From positions 62,001-126,000 of the forward strand of contig CAUYLG010044592.1 in assembly GCA_963573385.1 (NCBI GenBank): DNA of 64,000 nucleotides, written 5' to 3'. This DNA is from Cacajao melanocephalus (Eukaryota; Chordata; Mammalia; Primates; Pitheciidae). A program made the translations under genes and the position numbers. The notes beneath the pieces were generated by a model. That model was not told the origin of the DNA. It searched no databases and saw only the letters and a program-made list of their open reading frames with translations. Within the stretch, counting starts at the first letter, position 1, and each line of letters begins with the position of its first letter. This document shows positions 33,835 to 64,000 of the stretch, one piece after another.

Positions 33835-34030
33835 TGCATGGTTTCTGGAGTGACAGTGCCTAGGTTATGGCTCTGTGACCACAAGCAAGTGCTCTGACCT
33901 TTCTGTGCCTCAGTCTTCCCATCTGTAAAATGGGAATGTTAATGGCATATACCTCAGAGGCTCCTTGGGAGAACCAAATTGATTAAGATATTGCAAGTAC
34001 TTAAAACAGCGCCAGGCAAAGTAAGTACCG
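33835..34030 (+). mobile_element. MIR element
   Basis: It has GGTTTCTGGAGTGACAGTGC, CTGTGCCTCAGTCTTCCC and ATCTGTAAAATGGGAATG in sense order. Confidence 0.75.
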
Positions 34031-34084
34031 CATATGCAGTTACTACGGACAAAACCCTGGGACCTAGTTCATGTTTAAAAATGA

Positions 34085-34402
<318 letters not shown>

Positions 34403-34730
34403 TACTATTGCTGAATTAACCATTCATTCATTTAATATGTGTTCATATAACACACAATCTGCATGTGTCAGGCACTGTTGTAGGCACTGGGATAAAGCAG
34501 TGAGGAGGGCAGACATAACGCTCTGCTCTCATGGTCTCATAGTGGTCTCATAGAGGAGGCAAACAATCTGCTTATAGACAAATACATTATTTAAATTTGA
34601 GGTTACCTGTTATACTCCCAGCTTCACAAACTAACACTATATTGAGAGTGCCTGTTACACATCTGACCGTAGAATATGTCTTTTGTGAACCATTTATGTT
34701 CTTTGCCTATTTTTCTTTTTCTTTTCTCTT

Positions 34731-35022
<292 letters not shown>

Positions 35023-35133
35023 ATTTTTTTTTTAAAGGGTGTTTGTCTTATTGATTTGTAAGAACTCTTCATATATTAAGGCCCTTAACCATTCATAATG
35101 TAGATTGCTACCCTTTTCTAGTCTTTTGCTTGG

Positions 35134-35524
35134 TGATATAGTTTGGATGTTGTCTTCTCTAAATCTCTTGTTGAAATGTGATCCCCAGTGTTGGAGGTGG
35201 GTCCTGGTGGGAGACATCGGGTCATGGGGACGGATCCCTTATGGCTTGGTGCTGTCCTTGCCAGAGTGAGTGAGTTCTCACAAGATCTGGTTGTTTAAAA
35301 GTGTGCGGCACCTCCCTCCCCTCTCTTGCCCTGGCTGTCACCATGTACACCTGCTCCTCGTTTGCCACCTGCAATTAAAATCTCCCTGAGGCCTCCCCAG
35401 AAGCCAAGTAGATACAGTGCTGTGCTTCCTGTACAACCTGCAGAGCTGTAAGCCAATCAAACCTCTTTGTAAATTACTCTGTCTCAGATATTTCTTTATA
35501 GCAATGCAAAAATGGACTAACACA
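35134..35524 (+). mobile_element. MaLR-type LTR (MST/MLT group)
   Basis: It starts TGATATAGTTTGGATGTTGT and ends AATGGACTAACACA, about 390 bases. The internal order (GTGATCCCCAGTG, GAGTTCTCACAAGATCTGG, GAGGCCTCCCCAGAAGCC, AACCTCTTTGTAAATTAC) fits a solitary MaLR LTR. No viral genes accompany it. Confidence 0.8.
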
Positions 35525-35558
35525 CTTGCGTTCTTTTTCTTATGACATATTTTGATCT

Positions 35559-35934
<376 letters not shown>

Positions 35935-36237
35935 TCAGTAATCTGATTAGAGGTGGTGATAAGTACTATGACAGAAATAAACAGGGTACTGTGACAAGTT
36001 ACAGGGAGGGCCTGCATTAGATGGGGGGCAGTCAGAGAAGGCTTCTGAAGTGTTTCTGGGGCACAGGCTTGAAGAGGGAAGAGGCTGGGAGTGTATCCCA
36101 GGGCTCAGAGGCCGATGGAGGCTTGCAGAAGAGGTAGAGGGGATAGGAGGAGAATGTTAGAGGGGTAAGCAGGAGCTAGATTGTCAGGGGGCTTGGCTCT
36201 TTTCTTCATTTTCTTAAATTAAACTTTTTATTTTCAG

Positions 36238-36670
<433 letters not shown>

Positions 36671-37444
36671 CTACATTGTTCAGATTTCCCGATTTACTTG
36701 TACACATTTTTGTGTTTGCCTGCGTGTGTGGTTTAGAGCCAGGCGATTTTGTCATAGCATAGGTTTGTTATTCATCTCTGCAGCCGGATTCAGCACAGTT
36801 CTATTATCACAAGGATAGCTCAGGTTCTCCTTTTAGAGCCACATCAGCTTCCTTCCTGACCTTAGCCCCGGCAACCACTAATGTGTTTTCCACTTCCATA
36901 GTTACGAGATTTCAAGTATGTTATATAAATGGGGTCACGGGGTATGTTCTCTGGGAACTGGCTTTTTTCACTCCAGGGCCTGGATTTTATCCAGAGTGGG
37001 AGATGCTTCTCTTTGATGAGCTGTGGGCCCACTGGGGATCTGTGGCCCCAGGTGAAGAAGCTCTTTAGTGGCCAGGGGGCATTGGATGTGTGAGCTGGCC
37101 TTGGCCTCATTTCTGATTTTAAAATGGCTCTGGCTGTGGTGTGGAGGAGAGGCAGGGTAAGCCTCATCTACGGTGACTGCTCACTGCCCGCACGCCCCCA
37201 GACGCCTCTCAGCCCCAGAATGGGCTTTTGAAAAATTCGCCACTCTCCTACTCAGAGACCCTCAAAAGCTGCCCACTGCTTAGAGGATGGGCCTTTGATC
37301 TGAGGTCATCACTTGGGCTTCAGGGATTCTGTGAACCCCTAAAATGGAATGCAGAATTAAGTGTGTGCACATTGCTACAAATAGGATTTGGGGTTTGCCT
37401 CAGATGCTCAGACAGGTCATTGACCCCTGAAACATGAGGGACTC

Positions 37445-37680
37445 TGATGGCTGGACACATAGTGGTTAAGAACCAAGGCTCTGGAGCCCACGTGCTGGAT
37501 TTAAGACCCATGACTGTCACAGCTGTGCAACCTCAGACAAATCCCTCAACCTTTCTGTGCCTTGGTTTTCTCATCTGAAAATGGAGAAAGTAATATGACC
37601 TATTTCGTAGAGTATTAAATGCATTCGTATATGTAAAAGATTTAAAAGAAAACTTGGCATGTAGTAAACTGTTTGTTAAG
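37445..37680 (+). mobile_element. MIR element
   Basis: It has GGTTAAGAACCAAGGCTCTG, CAACCTTTCTGTGCCTTGG and CTTGGCATGTAGTAAAC. Confidence 0.8.
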
Positions 37681-38096
37681 TGAATGGTGAGGCTGCCCAG
37701 TACAGGAGGGCAGAGCTTTCTTGGTAAAGACTTTCTAGACCCTCTAGGATTCTCAGGCCTTCTCTGTGTTGGTGGTTGTCATACATTACAGCAGTATTCC
37801 TTCCAAAGGGATGCCCAGTTGTGGTTGCACACTGCGGTTAGATCCAGTTGATTGACAGCACTGTTCATTTCGACTATGTCCTTACTGATTTTTGCCAGTT
37901 GGATCTGTCAATTACAAAAAGAGAGGTGCTGAAGTCTCCAACTTCCAATATTACCCAATAGTATTATTATTCAGAATAATTGCAGATCTCTCTATTTCTC
38001 TTTGCTGCACTCAGTTTTTGCCTTACATATTTTGACCCTCTGTTGTTAGTTGCATACACATTAAGGATTGTTAGTTACGTCTTCTTGGAGAATTAA

Positions 38097-38312
<216 letters not shown>

Positions 38313-38324
38313 AATTTACAGTAG

Positions 38325-38698
38325 TGTTAGTTCATTCTCACGCTGCTGTAGGGACATGGCCGAGACTGGGTCATTTATAAAGGAAAGAGGTTAGACTCAC
38401 AGTTCTTCAGGGCTGGGGAGGCCTCAGGAAACTTATAATCATAGTGGAAAGGGAAGCAAACATGCCCTTGTTCACGTGGCGACAGGAAGGAAAAAGTCAA
38501 GAAAAGGGAGGAAAAGCCTGTTATAAAACCATCAGATCTCATAAGAACTCACTCACTATCACGAGAACAGCATGGGGAAACTGCCCCCGTAATCTGATCA
38601 CCTCCCATGAGGTCCCTTCCCCAATGCATGGGGATTACAATTCTGATTACAATTCAAGATGAGATTTGGGTAAGGACACAGAGCCAGACTATATCACA
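38325..38698 (-). mobile_element. MaLR LTR (MST/THE1 group), antisense
   Basis: It runs from GTTAGTTCATTCTCACGCTG to ATGAGATTTGGGTAAGGACA...ATATCACA. The complement gives the typical MaLR LTR order. It is solitary, with no internal genes. Confidence 0.8.
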
Positions 38699-39589
38699 TT
38701 ATTATGAATTTGTGCCTTCTCTCTTATTTCTTTTGATTTGTCTAAGTAGAGATTTATCAATTTCATTGATATTTTCGAAGAACTAACTTTTGATTTCATT
38801 GATTTTTCTCAATTGATTTTTCTATTTTTAATTTCATTGATGTATGCTCTAATTTTGTATTTTTTTCCCTTTGCTTGTTTTAGACATTTATTGCTTTTCT
38901 GTTTCTCGTATTCTAGATGGAAACGGATGATTGATTTTAGAACTTTCTTTCTTTCTAAGATATGCATTCAATAATATAAATTTCCCTCTAAGCAGTGCTT
39001 TTACTACATTTCACAGATTTTGATGGGCTATATTTTCATTTTCATTTAGTTAAAAATATTTTTAATTTATCTTGTGACTTCTTCTTTGATCCATATGCTA
39101 TTCAGAAGTGTGTTTTTAAATTTCTAAATATTTGGGAATGTTTTGACTTTCTTTCTGCTACTGATTTCTAATTTGAATTCATTGTGACCTAAAAGCATAC
39201 TTTATATGATTTCTAATGTTTTAAAGCTTTTAAAGTTGTTTTATGTCCCAGATTGTGGTCTGTCTTGGTGATCATTCCACATGAACTTGAGAAGAATGTG
39301 TATTCTGCTGTTATGAGATGTAACATTCTATAAATAGATACCTCTGTTAATATGACCTCAGGTGACTCCTTTTTTTTTTTTTTTAAAGTTGCTGCTCCAC
39401 CATTGGCTTTTGGAGATTTCGCAGATGATAAAATCCCGAGACTTTTCTGCTGCTCAGGCAGACTTCCTTATCCTACCCTTGAGGAACTGTTGCTTGACAG
39501 GATAGCCAGCTCTTCCTGACTAATTTTATTTCACTTTATTGGGTTCAGCCTGCTGTTTTAGGTGATGAGGTTGAAGGAACTGGTATACT

Positions 39590-39800
39590 GGAATCCTCGG
39601 TGGGCTCAGAAGCAACAAAACGTGGGTTCTGATTCTGGCTCTGCCCTTTACCCAGCTGTGGGACCTGGTGTATGGGTTATTTGACCTCTCTGGCCTCAGT
39701 TTCCTTAACTAGAAAGTTGCCTTGCAAGATTCTTGTGTGGATTCAGTAAGGTAATGCTTCTAAAGCACTTGGCAAAGTGTCAAGGTAAGTGCTGGGCAAG
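39590..39800 (+). mobile_element. MIR element
   Basis: It has GTGGGTTCTGATTCTGGCTC, TTTGACCTCTCTGGCCTCAG and GTAATGCTTCTAAAGCACTT. Confidence 0.75.
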
Positions 39801-39859
39801 CAGGGATTCTGTTTACACAAAGCCTTGGGTCTACGTAAGGAGGCTGGTTCCAATGGCTC

Positions 39860-40025
39860 TGCTTAACCAAGACCTGAGAGTGTGCGCTCCATCCGTGGAG
39901 GGGTACAGGCTGAAACTGCCAGGCAGCATGTCAGAGGTGGAGTGCTTAACCAAGACCTGGGAGTGCGTGCTCCATCCGTGGAAGGTACTGGCCGAGACTG
40001 CCTGGCAGCACGTCAGAGGTAGGGT
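39860..40025 (+). repeat. 83-base tandem duplication
   Basis: Copy 1 is 39,860-39,942 and copy 2 is 39,943-40,025. Both begin TGCTTAACCAAGACCTG and share CTCCATCCGTGGA. Divergence between copies is about 15 percent by eye. Confidence 0.9.
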
Positions 40026-40325
40026 GTTCCCAGGATATCCTTGTCCAGGTTGGCAGCTGAGCTCGGCAGGTGACCCCGGAGACCCCTTCCAACTCCAGCA
40101 CTTCAGGAATCTCTTGATTTAGGATGGGGACTTGCAATCACTTCCTCCTGCCACGTGCTTGATCATGATAACCTGGCACTTACCTTTTTAATTCTTTTAC
40201 TGACCTGCATCTTTGTTCTTTTTCCCTCTGATGTGCAGGGGGGCCTCTTCTCCCACTGCCTCTGTGATTTCCCCTGAAATGTAGCACCCAAGCATCCCTG
40301 AGAAGCTGGCTGCGGCACACGTGCG

Positions 40326-40361
40326 TGTGGTGTGTGTGTGTGTCTGTGTGTGTGTGTCTGT
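40326..40361 (+). repeat. (TG)n microsatellite
   Basis: TG units with two TC interruptions. Confidence 0.9.
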
Positions 40362-41305
40362 GCGCACCCGCATGGGTATTCGTAAGTCTTGGTCTGCCTT
40401 CCACAACAGATTAAGGATCTCAATCCTGACGCCATGCTGTGATGTTTTAGTGAATCCTGACTGGGTTACTCGACTCGCCTGTTTCCCTTTGGAAGACTTT
40501 ACCATGAAAGTCTTCTGCTGTGTGACCTTGGACAGGCGTCTCGGCCTCTCTGTTCCTCTTTATTCAAAATTGAGGCTAAAGTGACACCTTTACCATCTCT
40601 GTCACAGGATACTGTGGGCATCTGTGTAGTCGTGAGAGTGAAAGTTACTAGGACTTCCAGAGGAAATCAGTGTCAGGAACCTACCACCCCACCCCTACCC
40701 CTCCTTTTTGTAACTCTGCTATAACTCTCAGCAAAGATGAGTTCGGGCTTTGAGCAGACACCAAGCCTCCCCTAGGGGGAGTTTTGCAGCCTCATGCTGC
40801 GCTGGTCAGGGGCCCCACATCATGTCCAAAATGAATTTAATCAATGAACGGTGACGGTGCCAGGCACCGTTGTAGGTACTGAGGACTCAGCAGTCAATGA
40901 GACAGACCCTGGCTGTTCAGGATGACAGACCATTTAAAAAAGGGACAGCTGTCCCACACTGGCTTGTCCTTTGCACCCAGGCACTTGTGAGGAGTGTCAG
41001 CCAGTTCTTGTGTAGACCGGCCCTCGGTTTACATTCGTCTGACGTTTCCAAATGATTTATGCATCCTTGGCAGGAACCCAGGAGAAGATGCTGCGTTCTT
41101 CTCAGGCATTGTTTCAGGGAGGTGAAGATGGTGATTTGTCCCATTCCTGTTGGTTAGTTTAAATCACTTAGTTAAGGTGGTGACTGCCAGGTTTCTGTAT
41201 TGTGATGTTCACTGATACATATTTTCATTCATTAGTTAAGATACAAGTTTTGCAGGGAATTACTTTGAGGCTGTTTTTAGAGCTTTCTTTTCTTCCCTAT
41301 TTCTT
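40362..41305. other. IL4R intron 2, unassigned with L2-like trace
   Basis: 40,830-40,920 (CCAGGCACCGTTGTAGGTAC) resembles L2/MIR. I see no exon. Confidence 0.4.
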
Positions 41306-42114
<809 letters not shown>

Positions 42115-42342
42115 TGAGAAGCTGAGAGGGGTAGATCACGAGGTCAGAAGTTCGAGACCAGCCTGGCTAACATGATGAAACCCCGTCTCTACTAAACATA
42201 CAAAAATTAGCCAGGCCTGTAATCCCAGCTACTAGGGAGGCTGAGAGGCAGGAGAATTGCTTGAACCCAGGAAGTGGAGGTTGGAGTGAGCTGAGATCGC
42301 ACTACTGCACTTCAGCCTGGGAAACAGAGCGAGACTCTGTCT
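42115..42342 (+). mobile_element. Internally deleted Alu
   Basis: Sense Alu lacking its first ~25 bases and part of the mid region. It ends in a G-rich tract instead of poly-A. Confidence 0.9.
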
Positions 42343-42432
42343 GGCGGCGGGGTGGGGGGTGAGGGGGAAGGCCAGGGCAGGGCAGGGTGGGGGGTTGGGG
42401 AGGACAGGGCAGGGCAGGGGAGGGGGTGTGTG
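42343..42432 (+). repeat. G-rich tract, G-quadruplex-prone
   Basis: More than ten runs of three or more G (GGCGGCGGGGTGGGGGG, GGGCAGGGCAGGGTGG and similar), with an imperfect AGGGC repeat. It ends 64 bases before the first coding exon. Confidence 0.85.
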
Positions 42433-42514
42433 TTAAGTAAGGTGAGCTCTGCTGGAAGCACAGGTTGGCTCTAACCAGCTTGTTCTCTCTCTGCAGATGC
42501 CCCGGCATCTCCCA

Positions 42515-63528
<21,014 letters not shown>

Positions 63529-63869
63529 GTATGTATCTGAACTTAGTCGCAGCCGGCATGCATTGGGAAGGTGATAGGATTGGAGCGGCAAGCCCCTAGC
63601 TCCATGTCTGCCTTCTCTTCCCTGGCATTTGGTCATTGTCCCTGTGACATTAGGCTTCAAGCGACGGCAGGAGGAGGGGTGTTCTGGAAACCTGCACTGC
63701 TGGCCAAGTTGTACTGAGTTTTACTGACATATCAGGTACATGGCGAAGCCCCTCGGGAGTGCTGTTACAGTTTACAACCAGGGCAGCCGTGCCAGTTGTT
63801 AAAATATCGACCTAATTGTATACTTGTCGGCAAAGAGCCACCATCCTGAGCACTGCCCGCTTTTTAAAA

Positions 63870-64000
63870 AAATATACAGGATCTCATCTGTTCCAGAGGT
63901 GCGATCACAGCTCCCTGAAGCTTCAAACTCCTGGGCTCAAGTGATCCTCCCACCTTAGCCTCCCGAGTAGCTGATACTACAGACGTGCATTACCACGCCT
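63870..64000 (-). mobile_element. Alu fragment cut by window edge
   Basis: Antisense Alu from about GAGGTGCGATCACAGCTCCC to the end of the window. Confidence 0.85.

Overview
This window is primate nuclear DNA. It is about 40 percent interspersed repeats by eye, with more than 50 full or partial Alu copies plus old L1, MIR and MaLR LTR fragments. It carries the 5' two-thirds of one recognisable protein gene, IL4R (interleukin-4 receptor alpha chain), on the + strand. The encoded extracellular region differs from my memory of the human protein at about 32 of roughly 207 positions (hand count). That suggests a non-human primate, perhaps a New World monkey, rather than human. The species call is inference.

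Layout. Positions 1-17,650 are intergenic: microsatellites, Alus, a long CAY (His-codon-like) satellite at 8.35-9.12 kb, and an old L1 at 11.85-14.87 kb broken by three Alu-type insertions. I see no convincing gene there. A CpG island at about 17.69-18.52 kb holds the TATA-less IL4R promoter, with an octamer motif, GC boxes and noncoding exon 1. Positions 18.1-42.5 kb are the large 5' introns. They contain a second noncoding exon made from transposon sequence (36,238-36,370) and a five-copy palindromic minisatellite at 31.9-32.1 kb. The first coding exon is at 42,497-42,584. Seven further coding exons follow to 63,528, in the expected sizes and phases. The rest of the cytoplasmic tail (the large signalling exons) lies beyond the right edge.

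How it works together. The eight coding exons encode a signal peptide, the two fibronectin-III-like domains of the cytokine-binding module (paired cysteines, WSEWS), a single transmembrane helix and the start of the cytoplasmic tail with the Box1-type proline motif that binds JAK1. The 5' leader carries short upstream ORFs, including one that crosses the exon 1/exon 2 junction, so translation is probably damped by the leader. The most notable items are the palindromic YY1-like minisatellite in intron 1, the transposon-built leader exon with a non-GT donor and an extra upstream ATG, the G-rich tract just before the first coding exon, and the ligand-contact and glycosylation differences in the ectodomain. 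I found no bacterial-type system, CRISPR array or novel multi-gene cassette.
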